Below are positions 1-8,501 of a stretch of 64,000 nucleotides of DNA, one piece after another. The DNA lies in assembly GCF_026340655.1 (NCBI RefSeq), contig NZ_JAPEOZ010000001.1, positions 2,914,001 to 2,978,000 on the forward strand, read 5' to 3'. The notes beneath the pieces were generated by a model that worked only from the letters and a program-made list of their open reading frames with translations, had not been told where the DNA came from and did not search any database. Every line of letters begins with the position of its first letter. Position 1 is the stretch's first letter. This stretch comes from Streptomyces sp. NBC_01275 (GTDB lineage Bacteria > Actinomycetota > Actinomycetes > Streptomycetales > Streptomycetaceae). The translations under genes and the position numbers were made by a program.

Positions 1-786
1 GGGTTCCGTCGGCGCCTGCGTGGCGGCCCGGAGGATGGCCTGTTCCACGTCCCGTCTCAGAACGACGCCGGCGGGACCGGACGGCGCCAGGCCGGCGAGG
101 TCGACACCGTGGTCCCGGGCCACCCTCCGTACCAGGGGGGAGATCACCCGGGGTGGGTGCGGCGATCCTGCCGCGGCCGGGGCGGGGTGGCCGTCGCGCG
201 CCGGTGTTCCGACGCCGGTCAGGGCCTCGACGTCAGCAGCCGCGGCACCGGCGCTCGAGACGCTCGCGGCACCGGACGCCTCGCCCGGGACCACCACGGC
301 GGCACGCCGACGGCGGCGGCGCGAAAGCGCCGGGCCGTGGCCGGTGCCGTAGCCGATCAGGACGTTGCCGGAACCGGCCTGTTCCTCCTCCCGGTAACGC
401 TCCGCGGCCGCCTCGGCCGAAACCGACCCGCCCGGCGCCGTACCGGAGGTGCCATCGGCCGTACCGGCCCCCGGCGCCTCGGGACGGGGGCCGCCACCCG
501 ACCCCTCGGAGGCGCCGACACCGCCGGAGGGGTCCGCGCCCACCGTGATCAGCGGTTCCCCCACCGCCAGCGCCGTGCCCGCCTCCGTGTGCAGTCGCAG
601 CACTGTGCCCGCGTACGGGACCGGTACCTCGACCGCTGCCTTGGCGGTCTCGACCTCGACGACGATCTGGTCGATCGTCACCGTGTCGCCGACCGCGACC
701 TTCCACTCGACGATCTCGGCCTCGGCCAGTCCTTCGCCGAGGTCGGGCAGCCGGAACAGCTGCTCCTGGAGCGGTGCGGTGGTCAT
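1..786 (-). CDS. bkdC: BkdC, E2 acyltransferase of branched-chain 2-oxoacid dehydrogenase (partial, 3' end outside window)
   Basis: The first ~262 residues of a dihydrolipoamide acyltransferase are present. The ATG at 786 overlaps the bkdB stop (ATGA), which fixes the start. Residues 10-80 form a lipoyl domain with the modified lysine in VEVETAKAAV at Lys49. A proline/glycine/alanine-rich linker follows, then a peripheral subunit-binding domain (ISPLVRRVARDHGVDLAGL) near the window edge. The catalytic domain with its HxxxDG motif would lie outside the window. E2 takes acyl groups from the E1 heterotetramer and passes them to CoA, giving isobutyryl-, isovaleryl- and 2-methylbutyryl-CoA. The branched-chain assignment rests on separate E1 alpha and beta genes and the Lrp neighbour; a pyruvate-type complex is the alternative. 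Confidence 0.88.
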   Translation of the reverse strand, partial: MTTAPLQEQLFRLPDLGEGLAEAEIVEWKVAVGDTVTIDQIVVEVETAKAAVEVPVPYAGTVLRLHTEAGTALAVGEPLITVGADPSGGVGASEGSGGGPRPEAPGAGTADGTSGTAPGGSVSAEAAAERYREEEQAGSGNVLIGYGTGHGPALSRRRRRRAAVVVPGEASGAASVSSAGAAAADVEALTGVGTPARDGHPAPAAAGSPHPPRVISPLVRRVARDHGVDLAGLAPSGPAGVVLRRDVEQAILRAATQAPTEP

Positions 787-1802
787 GCGACCGCTCCCTT
801 CAGCAGGTGCCGGGTGTCCGGCTCGTCGGTGAGCTGGAGGCGGTCGACGGCGTCGAGGATCCGGTCGACGCCGGGCAGGTGCGCGTGCTCCAACTTCGGC
901 GGCGGATAAGGGATGTCGAAGCCGGCGACCCTCAGGACAGGTGCGGCCAGTGAGTGGAAGCAGCGCTCCTGCACGCGTGCGGCGATCTCCGCCCCGACGC
1001 CCGCGAAGCCCTGGGCCTCCTGGACGACCAGGCAGCGCCCGGTCCGGCGTACCGATGCCGTGACCGTCTCGTCGTCGTAGGGCACCAGGGTCCGCAGGTC
1101 CACGACCTCGAGTTCGATGCCCTCGGCCGCGGCGGCTGCCGCGGCGGCCAGGGCCACCGGAACCGACGGCCCGTACGCGACGACCGTGGCGTCACGGCCC
1201 TCCCGCCGGATCGCCGCCCGTCCGAAGGGCAGCGCGGCGCGCCGTTCCAGGTCGGTGTCCTCCCTCGACCAGTACAGCTTCTTCGGCTCCAGGAAGACGA
1301 CCGGGTCGGGGTCGGCCACGGCGTCGCGCAGCAGCCAGTACGCGTCCTCGGCCGTCGCCGGGGTGACGACCTTCAGTCCCGGCGTGTGCGCGTAGTACGC
1401 CTCGCTGGAGTCGCAGTGGTGCTCGACTCCGCCGATGCCGCCCGCGTACGGGATGCGGATCACCATCGGCAGCGTGAGGCGTCCCCGGGTGCGGTTGCGC
1501 AGCTTGGCGACGTGCGAGGCGATCTGCTCGAAGGCGGGGTACGCGAAGGCGTCGAACTGCATTTCCACCACGGGCCGGAAGCCGCCCATCGCCATGCCGA
1601 CGGCCAGTCCGACGATGCCGGCCTCGGCCAGCGGGGTGTCGAAGCACCGCTGCTCGCCGAAGTCGCGTGTCAGTCCGTCGGTGATCCGGAAGACACCGCC
1701 GAGGGGGCCGACGTCCTCTCCGAAGACGAGTACGCGCTCGTCCTCGCGCAGTGCGTCGCGAAGAGCGGTGTTCAGCGCCTGCGCCATCGTGACCTTGGCC
1801 AT
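783..1802 (-). CDS. bkdB: BkdB, E1 beta subunit of branched-chain 2-oxoacid dehydrogenase
   Basis: This 339-aa transketolase-type subunit begins MAKVTMAQALNTALRDALRE. It carries the expected TPP-binding half (VFGEDVGPLGGVFRITDGL, then TPLAEAGIVGLAVGMAMGG) and the C-terminal transketolase domain (AEDAYWLLRDAVADPDPVV). With E1 alpha it forms the alpha2-beta2 decarboxylase that acts on branched 2-oxoacids from valine, leucine and isoleucine. The ATG at 1802 lies 5 nt after the bkdA stop, and its own stop overlaps the bkdC start, so the three genes are translationally coupled. Length and motifs are normal and no damage is visible. Confidence 0.92.
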   Translation of the reverse strand: MAKVTMAQALNTALRDALREDERVLVFGEDVGPLGGVFRITDGLTRDFGEQRCFDTPLAEAGIVGLAVGMAMGGFRPVVEMQFDAFAYPAFEQIASHVAKLRNRTRGRLTLPMVIRIPYAGGIGGVEHHCDSSEAYYAHTPGLKVVTPATAEDAYWLLRDAVADPDPVVFLEPKKLYWSREDTDLERRAALPFGRAAIRREGRDATVVAYGPSVPVALAAAAAAAAEGIELEVVDLRTLVPYDDETVTASVRRTGRCLVVQEAQGFAGVGAEIAARVQERCFHSLAAPVLRVAGFDIPYPPPKLEHAHLPGVDRILDAVDRLQLTDEPDTRHLLKGAVA

Positions 1803-1807
1803 GGCCG

Positions 1808-2953
1808 TCAGTCCTCCTGAGTCTGAAACGTGGTGGGTTCGTCGGCTTCGGCGAGCTCGGCCAGCTCGGCGGCCAACAAGGCGCGCTGTTCGCGTAGTTG
1901 CGGCGTCGGCTCGGCGTAGACGTGGTCGAAGAGCTCCAGTGGGTCCGGGACGGTTTCCGCGTTCATGCCGGCGCGCAGTTCGGCGGCCAGTGCCTCCGCC
2001 TCCTCCCGCACCGCCGCGACGTCCTCGTCGGTGAGCGCGCCACGGGCCCGCAGGAGTGCCTCCAGCCGGCTGAGCGGGTCGGCTGCGCTCCACCGCTCGA
2101 CCTCCTCGTCGTCCCGGTAGCGGGTGGCGTCGTCGGCGTTGGTGTGCGCGTCCATGCGATAGGTGTGCGCCTCGACCAGGAAGGGGCCGTGCCCGGCGCG
2201 GGCATGTTCGACGGCCGCGGTCAGCACCGCCAGCACGGCGACCAGGTCGTTGCCGTCGACCTGCTCGCAGCGCACACCGTGGCCGATTCCCTTGTACGCG
2301 AGGGCGGGCGCCGCGGTCTGCCGGGCCAGCGGCACGGAGATCGCGTACTTGTTGTTCTGGACGAAGAAGACGACCGGCGCACGGAAGACGGCAGCGAAGT
2401 TCAGCGCCTCGTGGAAGTCGCCCTCGCTGGTGGCGCCGTCCCCGACGAGAGCCATCGCCACGCCGTCCCCGCCCTTCCGGCGCAACGACTCCGCCATGCC
2501 GGTGGCGTGCAGCACCTGGGTGGCCAGCGGGGTGCACTGGGGGGCGACGCGGGTGGCGGCCGGGTCGTAGCCGCAGTGCCAGTCGCCGCGCAGCAGCGTC
2601 AGCACCTCGAGGGGGTCGATGCCACGGGCGACCAGGGCCATGGAGTCCCGGTAGGTCGGGAAGAGCCAGTCGTCGGGGCGCAGCGCGAGCACGGCACCGA
2701 CCTGACATGCCTCCTGGCCCCGGCTGGACGGGTAGACCGCGAGCCGCCCCTGCTTGGTGAGCGCGGTCGCCTGGGTGTCGAAGCGGCGACCCAGGACCAT
2801 CCGCCGGTAGGCGTCGCGGAGGGTCTCGACCGGGGGCTCGGTGTATCCGGCCGGCACCTTGGCCACCGGAGTGCCGTCCTCGGCCACGAACCGCACCGGC
2901 GTGAGGGACGGCAGGAGGCCCTGGACCGTCTGTCGGAGGCTCTTCACGGACAT
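1808..2953 (-). CDS. bkdA: BkdA, E1 alpha subunit of branched-chain 2-oxoacid dehydrogenase
   Basis: The 381-aa E1 alpha dehydrogenase has the TPP/Mg signature GDG...N in MALVGDGATSEGDFHEALNF followed by VQNNKYAIS, and the regulatory-loop region YRMDAHTNADDATRYRDDEE. I chose the ATG at 2953 (MSVKSLRQTV); an in-frame ATG at 3001 exists but overlaps the putative -10 of the promoter. It is the first gene of the bkdABC operon and is transcribed away from the Lrp/AsnC gene across a 121-bp gap. An Lrp-type activator or repressor responding to branched-chain amino acids would be the usual control. Confidence 0.9.
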   Translation of the reverse strand: MSVKSLRQTVQGLLPSLTPVRFVAEDGTPVAKVPAGYTEPPVETLRDAYRRMVLGRRFDTQATALTKQGRLAVYPSSRGQEACQVGAVLALRPDDWLFPTYRDSMALVARGIDPLEVLTLLRGDWHCGYDPAATRVAPQCTPLATQVLHATGMAESLRRKGGDGVAMALVGDGATSEGDFHEALNFAAVFRAPVVFFVQNNKYAISVPLARQTAAPALAYKGIGHGVRCEQVDGNDLVAVLAVLTAAVEHARAGHGPFLVEAHTYRMDAHTNADDATRYRDDEEVERWSAADPLSRLEALLRARGALTDEDVAAVREEAEALAAELRAGMNAETVPDPLELFDHVYAEPTPQLREQRALLAAELAELAEADEPTTFQTQED

Positions 2954-2976
2954 GGAGGGCACTCGCTTTCTCTGGA

Positions 2977-3019
2977 CACTTGACAGGAGAATGGTCGCCA
3001 TAACGGAATATGTGTTCAA
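2977..3019 (-). promoter_or_regulatory. bkdA promoter with CCTGTCAAGTG leader motif
   Basis: Read on the minus strand: TTGAAC at 3019-3014, a 17-nt spacer, GACCAT at 2996-2991 as a weak -10 (nAnnnT), then CCTGTCAAGTG at 2987-2977. The same arrangement with identical spacing lies upstream of the hisC-like gene. The motif match is seen directly; the assignment as promoter plus operator (possibly for the adjacent Lrp protein) is inference. Confidence 0.5.
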
Positions 3020-3074
3020 TACTTCGGCCGAACTGGCGATGAACTGCCGAACCGAGCCACACCAGGAGGGCAAT

Positions 3075-3575
3075 GTGTCCGAGGAAACCTCACCGGCGGG
3101 GTCGGTGCCCGGACGAACTGCCGTTCCGCTCGACGACATCGACCGGCAGATCCTGGCCCGGCTGCTCAGGGACGGCCGGGTCTCGGTCCGGGCGCTCGCG
3201 GAGGACGTGCACATCTCACGCGCCAACGCGTACACACGCATCGGCCGACTGGTGGCCGAGGAGGTCATCACCGGCTTCACCGCGCAGCTCAATCCACAGC
3301 GGGCGGGACTCGGCACGAGCGCCTACGTGACGCTGACCATCGAGCAGAACGCCTGGCGTGACATCTCGCGCGAGCTGCGCGACATGCCGTACGTCGAGCA
3401 TGTCGCCCTCGTCACGGGCGACTTCGACGTCCTGGTGCTGGTCCGTGCACCGGACAACCTGGCGCTGCGCCGGGTCGTGCTGGAGAGCATCCAGGCGGTG
3501 CCGGGGGTGCGCTCGACCCGCACCTGGCTGGTCTTCGACGAGGTGCGGGGCCGCGGAGCCGACTGGACGGCGTGA
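3075..3575 (+). CDS. Lrp/AsnC family transcriptional regulator
   Basis: I place the start at the GTG at 3075, preceded by a strong AGGAGGG at 3064-3070, giving 166 aa. An N-terminal winged HTH (LDDIDRQILARLLRDGRVSV, then ALAEDVHISRANAYTRIGRL) leads into an RAM ligand-binding domain (YVEHVALVTGDFDVLVLVRA). Lrp/AsnC proteins form octamers that bind amino acids. Being divergent from bkdABC, it probably senses branched-chain or aromatic amino acids and controls bkd and perhaps the hisC-paaN pair. About 100 bp without a gene separate its end from the convergent paaN. Confidence 0.9.
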   Translation: MSEETSPAGSVPGRTAVPLDDIDRQILARLLRDGRVSVRALAEDVHISRANAYTRIGRLVAEEVITGFTAQLNPQRAGLGTSAYVTLTIEQNAWRDISRELRDMPYVEHVALVTGDFDVLVLVRAPDNLALRRVVLESIQAVPGVRSTRTWLVFDEVRGRGADWTA

Positions 3576-3676
3576 CCGTCGGGCCCGGAGCCGGGACGCG
3601 GCTCGGCCCAGGCCCGGAACTCGGCTCGGCCTGCCCCGGGCTCGGGGACGCAGCACGGGCACAGTCACCGGGCCGC

Positions 3677-5458
3677 TCAGACGTGCAGTTCGGTGGCGGA
3701 GCCGACGTCCGGCACCGGAACGCGAGCCGGCTCCGCCATCAGGACCGGCGCAGAGACCGCCACCCGGATCGGGACCGGGGTCGGCCCCGCAGCCGGAGCC
3801 GGGGCCGCCGGCGCGGCGTGCCGCCGGGACCGCACCACCCGGAACCGTCCCGTGACGAAGTGGGCACCCGCGGCGGGCAGGTCCGCGCCGGCCGAGGAGG
3901 GATCGGCGGGAAAGTCGTCCGCGAGGTTCTGCACCAGATGCACTCCGGCGTCCAGCGCCGCCGACTCGGCGACCGCCAGTACCAGCGGGTCGGTCGAGTG
4001 CACCGCGGCGTACGGTGCTCCGTGGCGTCCCACGGTGGAGCGGAACAGCGCCAGGCTGTGCGAGGTCGAGTCGGTGCCCACCAGGAACGAGACCGGACCC
4101 GGCCACTCCCTGGCGTAGATCCGCTCGTCCCGCGCTCCCAGCCGGACGAGCAGCGGGCTGCGCAGATCGGCGCCGGGATGGTCCGGGTGGTACAGGGGCC
4201 GGGACGCGGACAGCACCGCACCGTACTGGGCGGCCTGCGCCAGTGCGGCCCGCACCTCGTTGCCGGTGATCGCGCCCAGCAGCCTCGTCACACGTGCCGG
4301 ATGCCCGAGCAGCCGGTCCACGGCCTCGCGGATGTCGGCGCCGAAATCCCTGAGGCTCCTGTGCCCCTCGTCGGTCACGATGCCCGTCGTCGGCACCAGG
4401 ATGTTCTGCGGCGTGGTGCGGAACGTGCCGCTGCACAGGCACAGGGAACGGGCGAGGCCTCGCACCAGATCCCGGTAGTTCTCGGTGGAGTCGACGATCA
4501 CGGTGTTCAGGCCGGTCCGGTTGGCGAACACGGTGGCCTGGCGGGCGTGTTGCTCCAGCCAGTCGGCGAACCGCGCCGAGCCTGTGAAGTCGACAATGCG
4601 CACCGCCGGGTCCGTGGCCAGCCGCCGGTGCAGCCGTTCCTCCGGTTCCGCCACCGCCAGGGTCACGATGTCCGGGGCGTGCCCGGCCTCCGCCAGCACC
4701 TGCCGTGCGACGCGAACAGTGATCGCCAGGGGCAGCACGGAGCGCGGATGCGGGGCCACGATCACGGGATTTCCGGTCACCAGGCTGGCGAACAGGCCCG
4801 GATAGCCGTTCCAGAGCGGATAGTCGGGGCAGCCGATGAGCAGCGACACTCCCCGGGGCACCAGGGTGCAGGTGCCCCGCATCGCCGGCGGTTGCCCCCT
4901 GCGTCGGGGGCTCTCCCAACTCAGGTCCGCAGGGACGCGCGCCGACTCGGCGAAGGCATGGGCCACAGCCTCCAGCGCGCGGTCCTGGGCGCGCGGCCCG
5001 GCGGCCCGGAACGCCGCCTCCGGCGGCTGGCCGGTGGTGTGGTGCACCGCAAGGGCCAGCTCATGACTGCGCGTGTTCAGCCGGCGCAGTATCTCCACGG
5101 CCAGCCCGGCACGTTGGTACGGCCCGGCGGCACGCCATCCGGCCGCCGCCCGCCCGGCCGCCGCCACCAGCGCCGCGGGGTCGCAGCGCGGGTAGCCGAT
5201 GCCCATGCCGTACGTGCCTGTGCCGTACGGGGAGGACTCGGTGGCCACCTGGCCGAGTTCTCCGGGCTGGTCGAGGTCGAAAGGCCGTCCCAGCAGGGAG
5301 CCGAAGACCTTCCCCGCCGTTCGCGTCGATCTCATGCCCGCGTCGGCGGCATCCTGCCCGGTCGCCTCCGTGAAGGGCCGACGGCATTCACCGGCCGCGA
5401 GGGCCCGTACGGCCTCCTGTAGCAGCTCACGATGCCGCTCATAGGGACTGGGACGCAT
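3677..5458 (-). CDS. paaN: PaaN-like aldehyde dehydrogenase superfamily protein
   Basis: The 593-aa protein matches the PaaN group of phenylacetic-acid degradation proteins. It has an aldehyde-dehydrogenase fold (PRGVSLLIGCPDYPLWNGYP, then NPVIVAPHPRSVLPLAI), the glycine region DFTGSARFADWLE, and a cysteine-containing active-site strand SLCLCSGTFRTTPQNI. It is distinct from PaaZ, which carries a hydratase domain. PaaN function is not settled in the literature; a semialdehyde or acyl-aldehyde oxidation in aromatic catabolism is usually assumed. The C-terminal ~60 residues are Ala/Pro/Val-rich and look like an extension. The start lies 5 nt after the hisC-like stop, so the two form an operon. 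Confidence 0.8.
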   Translation of the reverse strand: MRPSPYERHRELLQEAVRALAAGECRRPFTEATGQDAADAGMRSTRTAGKVFGSLLGRPFDLDQPGELGQVATESSPYGTGTYGMGIGYPRCDPAALVAAAGRAAAGWRAAGPYQRAGLAVEILRRLNTRSHELALAVHHTTGQPPEAAFRAAGPRAQDRALEAVAHAFAESARVPADLSWESPRRRGQPPAMRGTCTLVPRGVSLLIGCPDYPLWNGYPGLFASLVTGNPVIVAPHPRSVLPLAITVRVARQVLAEAGHAPDIVTLAVAEPEERLHRRLATDPAVRIVDFTGSARFADWLEQHARQATVFANRTGLNTVIVDSTENYRDLVRGLARSLCLCSGTFRTTPQNILVPTTGIVTDEGHRSLRDFGADIREAVDRLLGHPARVTRLLGAITGNEVRAALAQAAQYGAVLSASRPLYHPDHPGADLRSPLLVRLGARDERIYAREWPGPVSFLVGTDSTSHSLALFRSTVGRHGAPYAAVHSTDPLVLAVAESAALDAGVHLVQNLADDFPADPSSAGADLPAAGAHFVTGRFRVVRSRRHAAPAAPAPAAGPTPVPIRVAVSAPVLMAEPARVPVPDVGSATELHV

Positions 5459-5463
5459 GGCCT

Positions 5464-6510
5464 TCAGCCTCTCCAGGCAGCGGCCAGCGCGAGCAGGGCG
5501 TCGTTCTCCTCCGGCAGACCGATGGTCACCCGGACTCCTTCACCGAGGAACGGACGGACGACGACCTTCCCGTCGAGGCAGTGCACGGCGAAGTCCGCGC
5601 TGTCGTCTCCGAGCGGCAGCCAGACGAAGTTGGCCTGGGAGTCCGGCACTTCGAAGCCGAGCGCGCGCAACCGCAGGGTGACGCGCTCCCGTTCGGCGAC
5701 TGTGAGTGCCGCACGGCGGGCTGCCTCCGCGCGCTCCCCGAGGGCGACGACGGCGGCCTCCTGGGCAAGCGCGCTGACGCTGAACGGCACTTGGGTCTTG
5801 CGTACATGGGCGGTGAGCTCCGGCGGCGCCACGCAGTAGCCGACGCGCAGTCCCGCCAGGCCGTACGCCTTGGAGAAGGTCCGCAGCACCACCACGTTCG
5901 GCCGGTCGCCGAGCAGGGCGAGGGCGTCGGGGACCAGGGCCGGATCGGCGTACTCCCGGTAGGCCTCGTCGACGACGATCAGCACGTCGTCCGGAACCCG
6001 GTCCGCGAAGTCACTGAGCGCGCGCTCGCCGACCGCGGTGGAGGTGGGGTTGTTGGGGTTGCAGACGAAGACCAGCCGGGTCCGGCCGGTGATCGCCGTG
6101 GCCATGGCGTCGAGGTCCAGCGCGTGGTCCCGCAACGGAACCCGCACCGCCGTACCGCCGGCGACCGCCGTGAGGATGGGGTACGCCTCGAAGGACCGCC
6201 AGCCGAAGACGACCTCGTCGCCGGGGCCGACGACCGAGTGCAGCAGCTGTCCGCAGACCTCGGAGGAGCCGGCGCCCACCGCGATCCGCTCCAGCTCGAC
6301 ACCGTGGTGCGCGGCCAGGACCTGGACGAGTGAGGTGGCGCTCATGTCGGGGTACCGCGACACGCCTGCGGCCAGCTCCGAGAGCGTTCCGGCAACCCCG
6401 GGCAGCAGCCCGTAAGGGGATTCGTTGCTGGCCAGCACGACCGCACCGGGCAGCTTGCGGCCAGGGACGTAGGGGGGCAACTGCGCCAAGGACGAACGGA
6501 CACTCACCAT
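5464..6510 (-). CDS. HisC-like class I/II aminotransferase (probable aromatic amino acid aminotransferase)
   Basis: The 348-aa PLP aminotransferase starts MVSVRSSLAQLPPYVPGRKL. It has LASNESPYG near the N terminus, the FVCNPNNPT motif, VDEAYREY, and the Schiff-base lysine in RTFSKAYGLAGLRVGY. These match the histidinol-phosphate/aromatic aminotransferase group (Pat). Pairing with paaN and proximity to bkd favour phenylalanine or tyrosine transamination over histidine biosynthesis, which is normally encoded in the his operon. I chose the ATG at 6510. A leader of ~50 nt contains an inverted repeat CCCGAGG/CCTCGGG around 6539-6557. Confidence 0.85.
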   Translation of the reverse strand: MVSVRSSLAQLPPYVPGRKLPGAVVLASNESPYGLLPGVAGTLSELAAGVSRYPDMSATSLVQVLAAHHGVELERIAVGAGSSEVCGQLLHSVVGPGDEVVFGWRSFEAYPILTAVAGGTAVRVPLRDHALDLDAMATAITGRTRLVFVCNPNNPTSTAVGERALSDFADRVPDDVLIVVDEAYREYADPALVPDALALLGDRPNVVVLRTFSKAYGLAGLRVGYCVAPPELTAHVRKTQVPFSVSALAQEAAVVALGERAEAARRAALTVAERERVTLRLRALGFEVPDSQANFVWLPLGDDSADFAVHCLDGKVVVRPFLGEGVRVTIGLPEENDALLALAAAWRG

Positions 6511-6558
6511 GCTCGACTCGCTTCTGAAGCGGTGAAGTCCCGAGGCCGTACCTCGGGG

Positions 6559-6601
6559 CACTTGACAGGGAAAGCGTGAAGAGCGAACGACAAATGCTCA
6601 A
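6559..6601 (-). promoter_or_regulatory. hisC-like gene promoter sharing the bkdA architecture
   Basis: On the minus strand: TTGAGC at 6601-6596, 17 nt, CACGCT at 6578-6573, then CCTGTCAAGTG at 6569-6559. Spacing from TTGARC to CCTGTCAAGTG is identical to the bkdA promoter. Shared regulation, perhaps by the Lrp protein, is inferred. Confidence 0.5.
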
Positions 6602-6855
6602 CGGTTTGGAGAATTCGGCAACGAATCGCCGAAATCATGTCGAATGCCTGGCAATCAGTCTCTCGCCCAGCCCATCCAGGTCCCTGCCACGAGACGGACG
6701 GCTCGGAAGCCGCCGGACACCGGCGGCTTCTGTTGGTCACAGGTCGGACACATGAGGTTCCCGGGCCCCCGGTTGCCGGCACGGTCCGCGAAGACTGCTC
6801 CCCGCACAATCCGCGAGGTGCCACCACGCCTCGCCCGCTCCGATCGAGGGAGACC

Positions 6856-7524
6856 ATGTCCACAACCCACGTCGCACACGGGTCGTTGATCTCGTTGGCA
6901 GCGTCGCTCGCCCTGCTGACGGCCGGCTGTTCGGGAACGGCCGACAGCGCGGAGGCCGGCGGCTGCCGCGAGAACAGCGGCTGGTCGGCGAGGGACGAGG
7001 CGCGGTGGCTGCGCCCCAGCGTGTCGTTCTCTGCGGCCACGGCCGACGGGAGCGCGGCTGACGGGAGCGCGGGCGATGAGGCCGCGGCCGTCGTGATCCG
7101 TCCGAGCGACACGGACGACGGCGGGCCGCTGTGCGAACCGGTCACCGTGCAGGTCGAGTTCTGGGAGCTCACCGCCACGGCATCGGGGACGGACATGACG
7201 TCCGCGCTGCGCTACCAGCTGGCCACCGACGGAACCGAGGACCGGGGCATCGGCTTCCCTCCCGGCCTTTCCGCCGGGGAACGCGGCGCCTGTACCGGCG
7301 TCCTCATGGCGGCGTACGCGGGTGCGCGTCTGTCCGAGGCCGAACTGCCCGAGGAGATCGGCCGCTCGGCCTCCACCGGGAGCGAGGATGTGCGGTTCAG
7401 AACCGACCGGATCGGCATGTACAGGCTGCTCCCGCCGTCGGATCCGGAAGCGTGCGACGCGGACGGAGAGCCCACGACCGCCCCACCCGCCACGCCGATG
7501 CCATGGGGCAGCAACCACCCGTGA
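6856..7524 (+). CDS. Secreted lipoprotein of unknown function
   Basis: The ATG at 6856 follows GAGGGAGA. The 222-aa product has a lipoprotein signal (SLISLAASLALLTAGC) with the lipobox cysteine near residue 24, so it should be lipid-anchored outside the membrane. The mature part starts with an acidic/Ser/Ala segment and contains four further cysteines (GGCREN, GPLCEPV, RGACTGV, PEACDAD) that may form disulfides. I do not recognise a domain. It is the last gene before repeat unit A and is divergent from the hisC-like operon. Confidence 0.75.
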   Translation: MSTTHVAHGSLISLAASLALLTAGCSGTADSAEAGGCRENSGWSARDEARWLRPSVSFSAATADGSAADGSAGDEAAAVVIRPSDTDDGGPLCEPVTVQVEFWELTATASGTDMTSALRYQLATDGTEDRGIGFPPGLSAGERGACTGVLMAAYAGARLSEAELPEEIGRSASTGSEDVRFRTDRIGMYRLLPPSDPEACDADGEPTTAPPATPMPWGSNHP

Positions 7525-7875
7525 CCAGCGCATAGTGAGCCAGGACGAAAACGGGGAAGTGCCCTGATAGCCGTGTGGGGACGGTCGGGGGGCGGCCCAG
7601 GCGGGCCGCGGCCCCCGGCCGTCCCCACAGGCCCTGGCGATGCTGATTCCACTCATTGCGGTGCGCACAGTCAAACCGTCTCCACAGCACGATGAACAGC
7701 CGATGCCGCCCTACCCGCGCCCCCACACCCGGCGTGCCGGTATCTGCACTGCCTCCGCTGTCGGCCCGGTACTCGACTGCCGCGCTGGGGACAGCAGCCC
7801 GTGTCGCGCAACCCACAGATGGGACAACGAGTCGGCCCGGAGAAACCATCGGCCTGGACACGGCCGCGCCGTCCC
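7525..7875. other. Non-coding approach to repeat unit A
   Basis: No convincing gene. The stretch around 7679-7760 (CTCCACAGCAC, then GAACAGCCGATGCC) resembles segments at about 49635-49710 and 58830-58880, so it belongs to the repeated flank of the tRNA-like units. Confidence 0.5.
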
Positions 7876-8204
7876 GGCCCCTGTACGGCCCCTGGGTCTT
7901 GACATCGGACCTCATGGCAGTCGCCCGGACGGCGATCGACAACCTCGAACGCCTACTCCGCCGCAGGTCAGAGGGGATCGAGATCCCCCGACCTCGGCCG
8001 AGCCCCAAACGCACGAGCAGCGGATCCAGTCCGTCCAGGCAGAGTTGACGCTCCGACACCCAAAAATAAACGTTTCCGCAGGTCAGAACCCTGCACAGGT
8101 GGGGCGGGTGGGACTCGAACCCACGGCCGACGGATTATGAGTCCTTTGAGGATCTTGGCGGTCCTTGCCGATCAACGCTCATCCCTGACGTTTTCGCAGG
8201 TCAG
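7876..8204. repeat. Repeat unit A: att-like array with tRNA 3' half
   Basis: It contains a doubled GGCCCCT (7876-7895) and three GCAGGTCAG repeats at 7963, 8078 and 8196 (115 and 118 bp apart). The tRNA 3' half lies between the second and third repeats. The layout matches what a tyrosine recombinase leaves at a tRNA locus: arm-type direct repeats around a core that copies the tRNA 3' end. Units B, C, D and E repeat it. Confidence 0.75.
8098..8144 (-). repeat. tRNA 3' half (CAU anticodon loop to 3' end), copy A
   Basis: Read on the minus strand, 47 bases run from GGACTCATAATCC (anticodon loop with CAU) through the T-arm GTGGGTTCGAGTCCCAC to the acceptor strand CCGCCCC. No matching 5' half with a D-arm lies upstream, so this is not a functional tRNA but the identity segment typical of tRNA-targeted att sites. 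It is identical at 43523, 48773, 53789 and 59113. Confidence 0.85.
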
Positions 8205-8501
8205 ATGCGGTAATCCATGTTGGGGCTCGTCAGCCCTTGTCGGTCTGTTCCAGTCCTTGTGGCCTCAACTCGGCCTCGATGAGACCCGGCAGGATCGCAC
8301 TGCAGAGATAGAGGGCGATCGCTCCAGCTCAAGGACGAGCTTTGAACCCGCGCTCAGCGGAGTCCCTTTCCAACGCCCAGAGGCTCCACCCCGGATATGG
8401 GAGTGTAAATCTAACGTCGGATCGGTGCCCTTGCGTGTGGGGGACGTCGGCCCGGAAACCAGGGCCGGGGTCGTCCGCGACGGGCTCGCAAGCCCACGGA
8501 T
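8205..8501. other. Right flank of repeat unit A, no gene seen
   Basis: The flank shows diverged similarity to those of units C-E (CTTGTGGCCTCAACTCGGCCTC at 8259-8280 corresponds to their doubled GGCCCCT). No coding sequence can be supported up to the end of the caspase-like gene. Confidence 0.4.
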
